A DNA stretch of 64,000 nt from Adiantum capillus-veneris (lineage: Eukaryota; Streptophyta; Polypodiopsida; Polypodiales; Pteridaceae), in assembly GCA_014529385.2 (NCBI GenBank), contig CM043944.1, positions 84,445,884-84,509,883 of the forward strand, given 5' to 3'. Below the pieces are notes generated by a model. The model was not told where the DNA came from and searched no databases. It saw nothing but the letters and a program-made list of their open reading frames with translations. Shown in pieces: positions 22,329 to 36,750 of the stretch (the first letter of the stretch is position 1; every line of letters starts with the position of its first letter). Position numbers and translations under genes: made by a program.

Positions 22329-24076
22329 CGGTTGTAATCCATGTCACACTCAAAATAGAACTAGAGTAGGCAACTTTCCATAATGTAAGTACCAAAAATA
22401 CTCCGCAGTTTAAAGTTTCCTTATATGCTAAAAAAGTAAGTTTGACTTAATATACTTCCAAAAAGTTCATTGCTAGTGGAGGTTTTTTTCAAAAGGTCAA
22501 TTTTAGACAGCCAAAGGCATATATCCATCACTTTATAACCATCAGACAAGTCATTCCATGTTTTGTATACATTTCTACTCAAAATAAACAGCACGACCTT
22601 ATCAAGAATCCCCAAAGTTTTTAGACAATTAAATAGATGTAATCCCCTGTATGAACAAACTATCTACTAATGTGTTATTGATCACTATATTTGGTTAAAA
22701 TATGCATAACAAGAAAACACTAGCAAATAGACCAAAAAAGGGATCACCACATCCCCTTATCAAGAAGGTAACCCGGATCACCAAAGCATAAGAGCCATAT
22801 GAAAATATCATCCAAAAATAAAACTAGCCAGTCAGCCAGGTAAGGACAACTCTCCCAGGAAAAACATGAATTTGGAAAACATGCTTCAATGCAGTTTAAT
22901 AGAGGGGCCATCTATATTAATTATGTTTAAGTAAGCAGGGCACAGATCATCAAAACCTCATTATGTGGATGTGACCTTGGGCAAGTCTCTTATTACGGCA
23001 AAGTAGAAAGCCAGAGCATTAGATAGACAAAGCCAGATAATATGCCTAGTTTTGCTAGCCAAGAAAACATAAAGGGAGAACAGTTAGCACAATATTTTTA
23101 GTATTCAGTATAGAATAAAAAATATCATGATGCCAAACCCATCAAAGCAAAAAACCTTAAACTCAAAGACCTGGTCTTTATGCCAAAGAGCCAGTCGAGA
23201 CTCCCAGGAAATGCAAACATCCTAGACTACTCCCAGTCTCTTGAAACCCATAACCAAATAGTCAAGCCGCGTTAGCTCAAGTCATATACCTAGCCAGCTC
23301 TAAAACACCAGCAGCCAGTGTTTATAAAAAAAGCCTCAGTATGCCATCAACAATAGAGCCAAAGTCAAGTACCAAAAAGTACAAGACCTAAATAATCATC
23401 ATTTTTTGAGAAAGATCAAGCCAATTTTTTAACTCAAAGACCACTTTATACGCCACTTTTCAGTAGACCTCGTATAAAAGTTCTCAAGTTGCAAACATAT
23501 AACTGTTCCTGTGTATTTTTTGAACAAACCACCCAAAAAGAGCCATCCAGATAGATTGCCTTACTTCACATAATCAAAATTCCTCTTTATCCCATTTGCA
23601 CCAATATGAGAAAGTTAGGAATGTCAGTCATATCAATAAGTATCATAAGAGTCTGCTAAGATTCATCAAAAGCCATAGTCTAAAAGAACCAGTTCGGAAC
23701 CAATAGTATTTAAGCAAGCCAAAATATAAGTCAATAGTATATTTCAAAAATCCATAAAGCCTCAGTCAACAGGGTTTTATCACAACCCAAAACTTCCACA
23801 GAAGCTCTGCATATATCACCATAACATCCGCTCACCTCCCAAATGAGACCACACGATTGTTTGTACAGCTACATAGCACATCCATAGGCACATCTCAGCC
23901 CATTAGATTGCCACAGGTAGAGCAGGAGTCAGAGACAACAATGAGGGAAGCCAGTCACACTTGAATGCCAGAGGTGGTAGTGGACACGATCATTTACATG
24001 CGGGTAGGTAAGGAGCACCTTAACCCCAAACCAAGATAATTACCACACTTAAAAAAACCAAGAGCCGATTCCCATT
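22329..24076. other. AT-rich intergenic DNA, nothing recognised
   Basis: No open frame above about 65 codons and no known domain, long repeat or RNA gene was seen in this 1.7-kb stretch. Confidence 0.5.
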
Positions 24077-24798
24077 AGATAAGCCCCGGGGGATTCACTC
24101 TATATACGAAATGGGATGCCACCTGCGAGCGGACAACTTTGATAAAACCCCTATATACGACTCATATTAGGGAATATGACCCCCCTTTCTACGCTCATAC
24201 GACAATCCATGCAAAAAACTATCATACCCCTATCTTACATATAAAATTTAGGTCTTACATGATCTAAATGAGTGAAACTAGTCAAAGAGCATGTAGCATA
24301 GTGACTAGATGTACCCTCAATGTGTCTTAGTTTGACTTTGAAACTATGTACACGATCAGCCTGCACTCTATCGTCCAATTCGGCTCCAATTTTGACCCAT
24401 CTAAACTACTCAAAAACCATGGTTATAAAGTTTTGCCAGGTTCTCCATGTAAATTTGCATCTATACAAACTCAAAAAATAAACTATATACAAAGCAGTGT
24501 TAGTTCTTGCATGTATCTTTGTAGCTATTGACTCACAAGTTCAAGGGAAGAATCTTTTGGGAAGCCATGATTTTGAAACACAAAAACTTTCTCTCATGTT
24601 TCCCTTTTTTCACTCCCCCCCCCCCCCCCCCCCCCCCAACATAAATATGATACCCCTTCCCTTATTTTAAGCTTCGGAGATAAATTACTGGGGGCCTATC
24701 CATAACTTATACACTTCTGTAACTTGTAAAAAAACCCCCCTCCCTTGCACTTACGTGGTACGGTAAGTTTTCCATGGTGAATCCCCCGGGAGATAAGC
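24077..24798. mobile_element. 706-bp terminal-inverted-repeat element with 8-bp target duplication (hAT-like MITE)
   Basis: AGATAAGC occurs at 24077-24084 and 24791-24798. Just inside are perfect 14-bp inverted ends, CCCGGGGGATTCAC (24085-24098) and GTGAATCCCCCGGG (24777-24790). No transposase frame is present. An 8-bp duplication is the rule for hAT transposons; the short inverted ends are compatible, though they do not start with the usual CA. A C run (24615-24637) lies inside. A diverged relative is at about 52240-52470. Confidence 0.85.
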
Positions 24799-25187
24799 AC
24801 AGTGAGAAGAAGATCCACCAAGTGTTCCCAGCCTAAGGATGCTACTTGCAAGCCTATTAACTTCCAAGATAGGTATCAACCTGAGTACCAACTAAGAATG
24901 TAGAGGTTGTCCACAAAAAGTAGCTTAATGTACAAAGGCCGGTCCAATTTAAAAGGCATCCCAAAAAACACCGGAAGAAGTAAGCATCCCAAATACTATC
25001 ATAGTCAGTTGTTTCCTCCTACAAAGCTCAATCCAATAGAGACAATATTTTCACAACAAATTGTAACTAAAATAGATACAAGTTTAAGTGAGGGACCAAA
25101 CCACCTTGGTAAACCATGCTAGGGACAGCATTAAGTGAAGTGCATCCTTTTAGTGAGGTGATGTGTGGCCATAAGTCAACCAGGAGT

Positions 25188-25189
<2 letters not shown>

Positions 25190-25284
<95 letters not shown>

Positions 25285-25350
25285 TGGACACTAATTTATG
25301 CAAGCTCATGTGCACCCCATGGACACATACTGCTGTTAAGTATTCAATTG
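25190..25350 (-). mobile_element. second copy of the short GT/GA-tailed retroposon
   Basis: (GT)n to 25236 and (GA)n to 25280 are followed by GCTTGTGGACACTAATT, GCAAGCTCATGTGCACC and GGACACATAC, matching 15797-15860. The match ends about GTTAAGTAT. No clear target duplication was found for this copy. Confidence 0.65.
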
Positions 25351-25714
25351 GATTTGCAACCATTTGACCATGTCCAGTGCTTGATGCCTAATGAGTGCCA
25401 AGTGATTATAAAGAGAGAAGAATTGGGGACACATTTTTTGATTAGACGATAGCATGTATATGTTTGATTGTCAAGGAGACTACTTACTTCAGTAGTAAAG
25501 AGAACAATTGAGAGCATGAACCGATGCATGAATGTGAGGGTGATTGAGAGCACTAGTATGTAAACCACCCTCCAAACAAAGGAGAGTAAAACCTCTACCT
25601 CCCTTGCAAAAACGAGCCTCTCAAGAAAATTAATGCACTCTTGGAGGAGAGAGAGAAACCCCTTCAAAGAGCAAAAAATAACGACCACTTTCATAGATTC
25701 CATTGAAAGATTCT
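25351..25714. other. intergenic, nothing recognised
   Basis: A 119-codon minus-strand frame (25703-25344) has no known domain. Confidence 0.4.
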
Positions 25715-25842
25715 CTTGGGATAGTTTCCTACAATGTTAAAACTCTCTTCTTCTTCATCTTCTTCTTCTTCTCTCTCTCTCTCTCTCTCTCTCTCTACCT
25801 GTGGGCAATCCAAAACTGCGCTCTCTATGCGTGCGGACAACT

Positions 25843-25906
<64 letters not shown>

Positions 25907-25924
25907 CCCCCCCCCCCCCCCCCC
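25715..25924 (+). repeat. TTC/CT repeats, CT repeats and C run
   Basis: TTGGGATAGTTTCC, then GTTAAAACTC, leads into interrupted (TTC)n and (CT)n to 25796; a second (CT)n spans 25843-25902 and runs directly into about 22 C. The first part belongs to the family at 13485 and 46914. Confidence 0.9.
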
Positions 25925-26210
25925 TCTCCTGGAGGTGAGGTCTCGTTCCTGATCCATAACTCTTCAAGATGAGGTCTCAGCTCCTCCCATTTACATCCAT
26001 GCCCTCTTGAACGTGCTTGAACCTGCCCATCTTTCACTGCTCTTGAACATGCGGTAACTTCAATGATGCTCAATGATGCAAGCGGCCTTGCAAGGTAGTG
26101 ATTGGCTGGGCGTTTTGCATAGAGTTGCAGACGGTGAAGTGAATGTAACATCAAAATCATGTGCCGTGAAGTTGACGAGACGCGGCTAGCTGGGAGGTGA
26201 ACCAGCAAAC

Positions 26211-26344
<134 letters not shown>

Positions 26345-26394
26345 GGGTGGGGGGGCACCCCTTTGCTCTGCATAGTATTATACTAGCCTTTTGG

Positions 26395-28553
26395 GAAATT
26401 GTTGTATCATATGTAGGTACTCACCCTTCTCATGACAACCCAAGCCGGGAGACAACATACCTTGTATCGGCTCTCGTTTGACATTAGGCTGAAGTTTGGG
26501 TTGCATTAGCTCTTTAATTTGCTCATAAGGACGAGAGATATCCTCATTATCCATAAGGCCAAGAAATCATTGTTTCTCATCATGCTCTTCTTCAAGAAAT
26601 AAGGAGGAAACATCTAGATCACTATCGCTGCTATCTTCCACCTCACTGCCATCATCCCCATTGTTTTCTTCTTCACTTGAATACTCTTCTTCATCACTTT
26701 GCTCATCAAAATAAGCATCCAAAGATTGCTTGCTAGCCATGTAAAACCTCTTCTTATCACCCCTTCTATTGTAGAGAGTGATGGTACCACTGTCTCCAAT
26801 CCTATATAGCTTTGGTTGCCTGTAACCATGGTCTTCCAAGGATGAGAGGGAAAGCACCAATACCCACGGGCATAACATGACAAAGCACTTTAACATCAAA
26901 TACATACACCTCCAAGTCCTTTATAACTCCAAAGCACTTCACTCTTGATTGGCTGGCAAGCTTTATGAAAAAACCTAAATTCTTCACCATGTTGAGTCCC
27001 AACTTTGATACACAAGCTTGAGTAATGACGCATACCTGTGCACCTCCATCAATATAAGCCTCTCCAATGCACTTCCTCTTATGCCATGCATCCATACTAG
27101 GGCATATATCAGGTAGCTCATTCAAAGACATGACTCCCACAGACCCCTTGCAGGCTCCTTCTTCATGGGGTTGACTACATACTTCCATTGCCTCTTTAAC
27201 TTAGGACACACCTTCATGAGTTGACCAAAGGTAACATCAGCCTTTCTACTCACCAAATCAGCCCTTAGACTATAATTTGGTTGCCCTTCTCCCAAAGGAA
27301 AGTTGCATGCATTGTAATGTTGCTTGGGTTTTCTCTACTTCTTCTCTTTACCTGTACTTGTTTCAACTTGTTTCCCTCTTTTATGGCTGGGACTTACATC
27401 ACTCCTGTCATGATGTCTTGTAACCCTCTTACCTATAGGCATGACCATAGCTCTCAAATAATACTCTTTCTTCTCCAAACAAATTATGCTTACCACCTTT
27501 GTTTTTCCCTTCTCTTCAGTTGTCAAACCGCTTGGCCCTACTTCCCCTTTAATCTCAATACCATAATCTTGAGCTCGAGAAGGAATTTGTGAAGGAAGAG
27601 GAAACATGTCACCACTCATTCTCTTTGTCTTATCACATTGAGGGCTTTTATGACCCCATTCACCACAATTATAACATTGAAATATATTCCCTCTTCCAGC
27701 CATGCCTCTTCCTCTACCACCTGTAACCCCTCATTGCCTCCATAGCCACAACCATATCCATAGCTTTGACCTCTTCCACCTCCCATCATATGCACACTAA
27801 GATTCTTCATAGGACCTACAACCTCTTGCATCTCTTTGCAAAAAGCATTCACATCATGAGAAGCTTGTTGATCATAACCTGGCTCCCTAATGAGGACCCT
27901 TGGTTGCTCTACAACTTTCACTTCAACCTTTGACTCAACATTGATTCCAAGTTGATGAAGAGGCTCTACTTTCCACTCTTTATTCTTTGCAATTTCAACT
28001 ACTTCCTCAAAGGTCCTTGGTTGCTTAAGCTCCACCTTCAAGCGTAAACTACTCCTCAAGCTTGCAAAGAACCTATCATTCTTCAATATGGATGGAGGAA
28101 TTTCACCCCCCAAAGATGTACACCACTTTGTCCATAACGCATTGAATGCCTTCACAAAGTGTTCTATAGTCTGGCCTTGACCCTGTACCAAGCCTTGAAT
28201 AGACCGCCATACCTTTTGTGGGTCTTCCACATGTTGAAAATGTGTAAGAAAAGCACGCCTTACCATTTCATAAGTCATAACTTGAGGAGGTTGGGCTGAT
28301 TGTTGCTCCTTTTTGTAGCCTTCCAACCATTCCCTAGCATCTCCATTCAAATAGAAGTAGAAGATTCGCAACACCAACACTAGGTCTTGCTTGTCAGCAC
28401 AAGAAGGCAAGCAAACTCCATTCGCTCAATGAAACCTTTGGCAGTTTCAGTTTATTTCCTAGTAAACTCTATAAAACTAAGCACCATGTCTTCCAAAACT
28501 TGTAAATCGAAGGTAGCTTGAAGCAATTTCTCAGTGGTGGGCACCAAAACACT
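26395..28553 (-). pseudogene. gag-protease of a Gypsy-type element, broken
   Basis: Read leftwards from 28553, a frame begins near VPTTEKLLQATFDL and has a stop within about 40 codons (TAA near 28456). It then codes a typical gag (DAREWLEGYKK, RRAFLTHFQ, QTIEHFVKAFNALW). After a frame change comes a zinc knuckle, CYNCGEWGHKSPQC near 27660, and a basic linker. A further frame change leads to an aspartic protease with AYIDGGAQVCVIT near 27050 and PLILGRPWLQATKAI near 26820. An acidic Glu/Asp/Ser-rich tail (26720-26580) and a short coding-like stretch (RPYEQIKELM) follow to about 26395, then the GA repeat cuts it off. RT and integrase are not present. The active-site triplet reads D-G-G, as in the element at 4.2-10.4 kb, which suggests related lineages. 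Confidence 0.82.
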
Positions 28554-29411
28554 GTTGGACAAAAGAAAAAGTGGGACACCTCTATAGCTATATAGCCCAA
28601 GAGCGTTCAAAATTCAACCTTAGCACCGAAATGTATACCAAAAACACTCTTAGTAAACCCCAACCAAAAGGCCTATGCTCCCTTGGGAATTTACAAGCAC
28701 ACGCCCACCCAAAGGACCAAAGCACATATGAGCAAAACCCTGTCAAAGCACCGATTTACAGCACACGCCGACCAATGTATATGAATACAAGGGCCTCCCC
28801 TTTCAAAATTGAACATCACAAACCCATAACTTCAACATCAACTCCTTAATTCATAGATGTATGCCCTCCCAATCTGTCTACACATAATTTTCCACTAGGC
28901 TACCATAGCCATAACCTGTAGAGAACTAGTCGTAACTTGAAGAGAACAACTCGAATTGGGCACTTTAAAGCGTGGAAAAAAGATTGAAAAATGAATGGCA
29001 AGAAAGCTGAAGATGAACAAAATTGAATCTATACATTGCTACATGCAAAATTGATGCGAACATAGAGTGGTCTCAGTACGACTACACGTAGAGAAGGCAA
29101 GGTGAGGACAAAAACTGCATCAAAAACCATAAAGAAGGAACAACGAGCTAAAAATTGCAAATTTTGGGACTTTGGCTGAACTTTTCTAAGTTCGTACATT
29201 AGTTTTACTTATATACATGACGTCTCACTTCAAAAAACTCACTAATGGGCACATATAATAATTCAACAGCTGGCGCTATGCTAGTGACTTGCCATGCATG
29301 TACATGTGCTTGCTAAAGCAAGATTAAAAAACCCACAAACCAAAGTCCACACACCCTTTTGACATCAAGCGTCATGTCTATATGTACAAATTTACAAAAA
29401 ATGGGGTGTCA
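28554..29411 (-). mobile_element. putative 5' LTR of the minus-strand gag-protease element
   Basis: On the minus strand the stretch starts TGACACCCC at 29411 and ends CCAACA at 28554. It is followed by GTGTTTTGGTGCCCACCAC, a primer-site-like sequence, and then gag. A TATA-like TGTATATAAG lies near 29220. No second LTR is present to confirm it; the left end of the element is lost. Confidence 0.5.
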
Positions 29412-29880
29412 AAAATGCACCCAATAGCGTGAACTCAAGGGTTTGTTGAGACCTTCACAAAAATTCACAATCTCCTGCTCCATTGTCATCTGAGGAGCAT
29501 ATCATTGTTAGGACACAAATTTGGTGTAGTACTCCTCCAGTGAGAGCCCTAATTGGTGTAAGCCAAAGAATTCATTCATCTTAATAGCGTGATGTGCAAG
29601 AGGGAGATAACATTCTTTAATTGCCCGCTTCATCTTCCCCCAAGATGGGTTACCGGTGGGATTGTCTCTACAATGTTGTTTTCGCCAGAGTTTAGCATCT
29701 CCACTGAGGAGGAACATACCTAGAATTTCTTGATTCTCCTGAGAAATCCCGACTACTGCAAGAAAGTAGTCATCCATGGCATCCAACCATGCTTCAGCAT
29801 CACGCTCAAGGTTGGGTCCTTCTCCCTTGAAGATGGAGAGTTGGACTAGCTTTAGTAATAGTTTCTTTTCTTGCGTAACT
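29412..29880 (-). pseudogene. gag fragment of another LTR element, interrupted by the LTR on its left
   Basis: Leftwards from 29880 the frame reads LVQLSIFKGEG, ERDAEAWLDAMDDYF, LLSGDAKLWR and MNEFFGLHQLGLSLEEYYTKF, which is the N-terminal gag pattern of Gypsy elements. A stop follows at 29508, and coding-like sequence (EQEIVNFCEGLNKPL) goes on to 29412. There the putative LTR begins abruptly, which suggests nested insertion. Confidence 0.7.
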
Positions 29881-30745
29881 ATGTAAATGCTATTTGTGCG
29901 AGTATTACCCTGGGATCAAATAGTGGAATTTATTACTAAATGAGGGTCTATCTTGTTTAAGCTTTCAAATTCATCTCATACTCAAACATTTCACACACTA
30001 AATGAAGACAAATTTCAAACCATAAACAAAACAACTTATAGCATACCCATGAAAACCGTAGTGGGTACAAGAGTTGATACAATGCATGATGGTCCTACTA
30101 TGTACAAGAGTGAAACAACCCTATACTAGATTCCTGTGGACTATGGGTGGGTTGGATATAGGATCAAAATATATAACATCTTCTGGCCCTCTAAAACTAG
30201 GCCTACACCCAAGGGTCTAATCCTACCTGAGTAGATTACTTTAGACACCTCATCAAACACCCACTAATTCTGAGATATTTAAACACCATCTACTATAGTG
30301 GCTTGATATGAACTTTCTATTCCAATGAAGAAGTGGATTAAGAACTAGTTGAGGATTGGATTTTCTTGGAGTCGCCCCCCCCTCCAAAAGGACTTTGTAT
30401 TATGATTTTCTCAATGGGACCTTTGATAACAATACAAGTTTGTGCTCTTGTGGAGATTTTTGTGAACCAAGAAGATGATGAGATTCATGATTCAATGGTG
30501 TAAGCTTCCTTTCTAGGCCCTAAACACCCCAGCTAGGAGAATGAACTACGGGGATGGAGGTAGATGAGGGTGAAAAAAGTAAGCAAAGAAGTAGTATTTT
30601 GTATATTCTTACTCCATGAGCAAGCTTTTAGCATAGCTAGAATAATAGAGAAGAAGAAGAAGAACTCTAATGCTTGGATTTTCATCCATATCATGGAGCT
30701 TGAACATAAAAATTGTCTCTTGAGCTCCCATGTAAATAAATAAAT
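29881..30745. other. intergenic, nothing recognised
   Basis: No frame with a known domain and no clear repeat was seen. Confidence 0.4.
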
Positions 30746-30746
30746 A

Positions 30747-30822
<76 letters not shown>

Positions 30823-30823
30823 A

Positions 30824-30884
<61 letters not shown>
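30746..30884 (+). repeat. (AT)n(GT)n(GA)n compound microsatellite
   Basis: AT units to about 30784, GT units to 30820, then an interrupted then pure GA run to 30884. Confidence 0.95.
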
Positions 30885-33586
<2,702 letters not shown>

Positions 33587-33796
33587 CATATTGATATTGA
33601 TGAAATGTTTGTAGGGCATTCTTATGAATTGGGATGATTGGGGTTTGGAAAACTGAGCCTCAGTAAACAACTTGAAGAAACATATTGACTGCATATTGGT
33701 ACTGATGAAATGTTTGCACGGCATTCTTGTGAATTGGGATGATTGGAGTTTGGAAAATTGAGCCTCAGTAAACAACTTGAAAAAACATATTGACTG
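33587..33796 (+). repeat. 105-bp tandem duplication
   Basis: Two head-to-tail copies (33587-33691, 33692-33796), both running from CATATTG to CATATTGACTG and differing at several positions. Confidence 0.9.
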
Positions 33797-34054
33797 GTTA
33801 CACTTACTATGTGTAATGGTTAACTTTAACAGTTTGAATTGAGGCTTAGCTTGATGGTTTTTGACATGAAAATAACGCATTTACTACTTTTTAATAATTT
33901 AACTTTGGATTGGTTGCTAGAAGCCTTAAACCTCATGTGAGGGTCTCAACAGAGATGGCATCGAATGGATTTTTGAGAAATTGTCCATTTTACAGAGGAA
34001 ATGCTGCACAAAATTTTACCTTTTCCTTTTAATTTTTTTAAAAATCTCTGCTAG

Positions 34055-34167
34055 GATGTTAGTTTCTTTGTGATTTTGGACACCGATAACAAGGGGAAGG
34101 GGTCATTGACACCTGTTTTCCCAAGTACTGCTAGTACTAACGTGCTTGTGTTCTTGGATGGTGGCAG
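34055..34167 (+). other. exon-like segment of an unidentified gene
   Basis: A pyrimidine-rich stretch and CTAG at 34051-34054 look like an acceptor, and CAG|GTAAGA at 34167/34168 looks like a strong donor. The 113 bases between them are open and read VSFFVILDTDNKGKG, then STNVLVFLDGG. Just downstream, in another frame, ITTKTAALTEDCPMY and LDPSTCKCSGSLS also look coding up to a stop near 34287. I do not recognise the protein. It could be an exon of a host gene or of a decayed copy. Confidence 0.35.
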
Positions 34168-34504
34168 GTAAGAGATTCTTTCCTTGGGATTACAACAAAA
34201 ACTGCAGCTCTAACGGAAGATTGTCCAATGTACCAGCTGGATCCTTCTACATGTAAATGTAGTGGAAGCTTATCCCAAAGGATGGGCACATAAGATACAA
34301 CACTAAGATATTATACTGTAGTGATCAAAGATCAAATTTTTGATCTAAATGATTGTATTATCCATTAGATACAGAATGTTGTATTGGTGTATATGACATG
34401 ATAATTGAGGTTTATGACATCTTGTTTTAAAATAGTGTTATTTAATACATTATTTAATACAATTGTCTAAGTATGGTTCAATTACGAGGGGATTTTTCAT
34501 ACTT

Positions 34505-34506
<2 letters not shown>

Positions 34507-34549
<43 letters not shown>
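34507..34549 (+). repeat. (CA)n microsatellite
   Basis: About 21 CA units in AT-rich surroundings. Confidence 0.9.
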
Positions 34550-34552
<3 letters not shown>

Positions 34553-34875
34553 TTCTTTCATCTGTGGCATAATGTTCTAAGAATGGATACTTGTTGATAT
34601 TTAACAGTACATGGATGATAGGTATAAATCTAAAAGGTTTTAAGTAGGACATGGATAACAACTGATACGTTCATTGACACCTGTTATATGTCTGCTATCT
34701 TGGTTATATGAATACAAGTGAGCACTTTATCTTTACTTATGATGTTTTTGGCTAAGTTGTTGTCCATCACCGTCAAGCCTAGCCTCTTTCACTTCAAAAT
34801 AAGTTGTTCTTGACTATCTTATGTACAAAACACTAGAATGATACCTCATTCTCACTATGATGTACAAAAATGAAT

Positions 34876-34981
34876 CAAAGACTGAGTTGTTTTTGTGCTA
34901 ATCTTTGTCTATAGTCTAAAAAGCCAACTGTCTTTTGAATTGTTACGTTCTTTTGTGTATAAGTCTAAAAACAACAACATC

Positions 34982-35032
<51 letters not shown>

Positions 35033-35034
35033 AC
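34876..35034 (+). repeat. repeat T, copy 1, ending in (CA)n
   Basis: CAAAGACTGAGTTGTTTTTG to about 34985, then (CA)n with GCACACGC variants to 35034. The body returns at 38409-38520, again followed by (CA)n. Confidence 0.85.
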
Positions 35035-35396
35035 GCTGTCATGATGTCATACGTCTAAGTGGAGAATTTCATGCATGAGTCACATATTTAGTGTTTTTAT
35101 GAGTGCTTGGAATATGGTTGGGAGCATAGCATTTTCGCACGATGGCAAGCTTGCAATGGCCCTCATGTGGCATGGGAATGGTTTTTTATATCACTTCTTG
35201 AAGTTTGAAGTGGTCAATGTCAGAAGTTTTTGGAGTGAAGATTATGCTATGGGATTTGACCTCGACTGACGGTATCACTCATGCCGATGCAAGAGCGGTT
35301 GAAGCATTCATGAACTATAAGGTTGTGCTTGGTGAAGCTTTGGTCAATATTTGTGCCGAATAATGTGTGCTTAAAGAGCTAAGCTAGATCAAGTCT

Positions 35397-35558
35397 ATGG
35401 TGGTATTTTACAAACTAGACATCGACAAAATCAAGGAGGCTACAAAAATGATGGAAGTGCACATTGTACCTACCATAGTGTTTGTTATACAAGCCAAAGG
35501 TGGTGCGCTCGTGAAAGCACAAAAGGTTCTTGATGGGCTTTATTTTTTCATCGATTGA
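35397..35558 (+). pseudogene. thioredoxin-like C-terminal fragment (53 codons)
   Basis: The small frame starts MVVFYKLDIDKIKEATKMM and continues with VHIVPTIVFVIQAKGG. This matches the central to C-terminal part of plant thioredoxins: beta-strand with K-x-D-x-D, helix, then V-x-x-x-PT-x-x-F with the conserved cis-proline. The N-terminal half with the WCGPC redox site was not found upstream, so it cannot be an active thioredoxin. It lies between repeats T1 and R1, inside a region that also holds a HECT fragment, and was probably captured by a mobile element. The assignment rests on motif reading only. Confidence 0.6.
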
Positions 35559-35719
35559 ATACATTGAATACAGCGATGGCCAACTTGAAGGTGGATGAGC
35601 ATGTGAATGCTTGCTTACTGTTTAATAGAACACAGAAGTTATTTTGGGAATAAGAAAACGATGAGCTCCATAATTATAAAGGTTCGGGTGACTTAAAAGC
35701 ATGGGAAATCGTCGTCATA

Positions 35720-35975
35720 AAGGTTGACGAGTGCGTCACTGTCACGACAACTTTTGTGGCGAGGGCGACAAGGAGGAGAATAGCAGGCCTCTTTGCGTCC
35801 CATGAAAAAGCTGCAGACTGATGTTGAGAAGCCGACGAGCGATAGTTAACGCTGATGAGCAAGGGCTTTGAAGCTGCAAACAGTTCCAAGGGAGGTCGTT
35901 TTTGGCGAGAGCGACGAGGAGGAGGGATTAAGCAGGAGACGAGGGCGGACGTCAACTGGGGCATCGGAGAGCTGC
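35720..35975 (+). repeat. repeat R, copy 1
   Basis: GC-rich stretch containing GGTTGACGAG, then AGGAGGAGAATAGCAGGCCT and GTCAACTGGGGCATC. Similar copies are at 36751-36939 and 36986-37210. Arg/Glu-rich frames across it are not convincing genes. Confidence 0.85.
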
Positions 35976-36135
35976 AGTACTAGGGTCGTCTCATCAAGGA
36001 GCACTACGAGCAAGAAAAGGAGCATCAACTGTAGAAGAGCTCTACGAGCACCAGGCTGTCGAGTAGCAAAATATAGAGCTTCTGGCACAGATAACCATGG
36101 CCGCAGTGCAGTGAAGAAGGAAGAAGGGTACCTGA

Positions 36136-36420
36136 GCTAAGGCTCTGTTTTTCGGGCAACTTCTTGATGTGTATTTTACTCGATCTTTCTATAAGCACAT
36201 ACTGGGAGTGAAAGTGACTTATCATGATATTGAGGTTGTAGATCCAGACTTCTATTCCTATTTCAAGTTTGTAGGCCTTGTGGTTGCTAAGGCTCTATCT
36301 GACGGGCATGAGAAAAAGCCGTCGAGCAAGGAGAACGAGAACGAGGCTAGCAAGGAGGTGGTAAGGCAGTCTGAAAGGGATGTGAAGTCGGCTGAGTTGC
36401 AAGGCAATTTACAAACATAA
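36136..36420 (+). pseudogene. HECT E3 ubiquitin-ligase fragment with permuted order
   Basis: In one frame the sequence reads [40 protein letters not shown], then at once [17 protein letters not shown]. Both parts match the N-lobe of plant UPL1/UPL2-type HECT ligases. In the family the order is SYFKFVG...KAL before [15 protein letters not shown], so here the two blocks are swapped. The words GCTAAGGCTCT at 36136 and 36285 mark the two ends of the circular order. The frame then runs through a Lys/Glu-rich tail to a TAA at 36418. The catalytic Cys region is absent, so this is a captured, non-functional piece. Confidence 0.78.
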
Positions 36421-36529
36421 CGCAAAGACGGGGTGTTGAAGTTCACAAAGCTACGTCAAAGGAGAAGTAGTTTTTAGCAATTTTCAGAGGTTTGTTTGAG
36501 TGAAAAGAAGACCGAAGCAAGCAACGGAA

Positions 36530-36749
36530 AAGTGAGTGCACGTGAAGGTGGTCGAGAAGAGTGAGGGAAGGGCATTGAGGCTATACAGAATCGGCATTTG
36601 CACTTTCGCTCATAGTCTCCACGAGTTCAAGAGCACTTGTTGCCTATTGTGATCAAGTTATTTTTTTGTATCTAGATTTTAGTTCATTAAGAAATTTAAT
36701 TCAAGGTGTTCTTTTGTGCTATATTCTCTTGAGATGTGCATCTTTCTCA
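36530..36749 (+). repeat. repeat S, copy 1
   Basis: From AAGTGAGTGCACGTGAAGG to GATGTGCATCTTTCTC, about 220 bases, with a close copy at 37949-38168 in the same orientation. Confidence 0.88.
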
Positions 36750-36750
36750 G

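Noticed and set aside
24615-24637. C run as sequencing artefact or assembly gap filler
   Set aside because: Similar C runs recur in clear sequence contexts, including inside a defined mobile element, so I treat it as real, though its exact length is uncertain.
33587-33796. Possible CRISPR-like array or satellite
   Set aside because: Only two direct copies without spacers; an ordinary tandem duplication in a plant genome.
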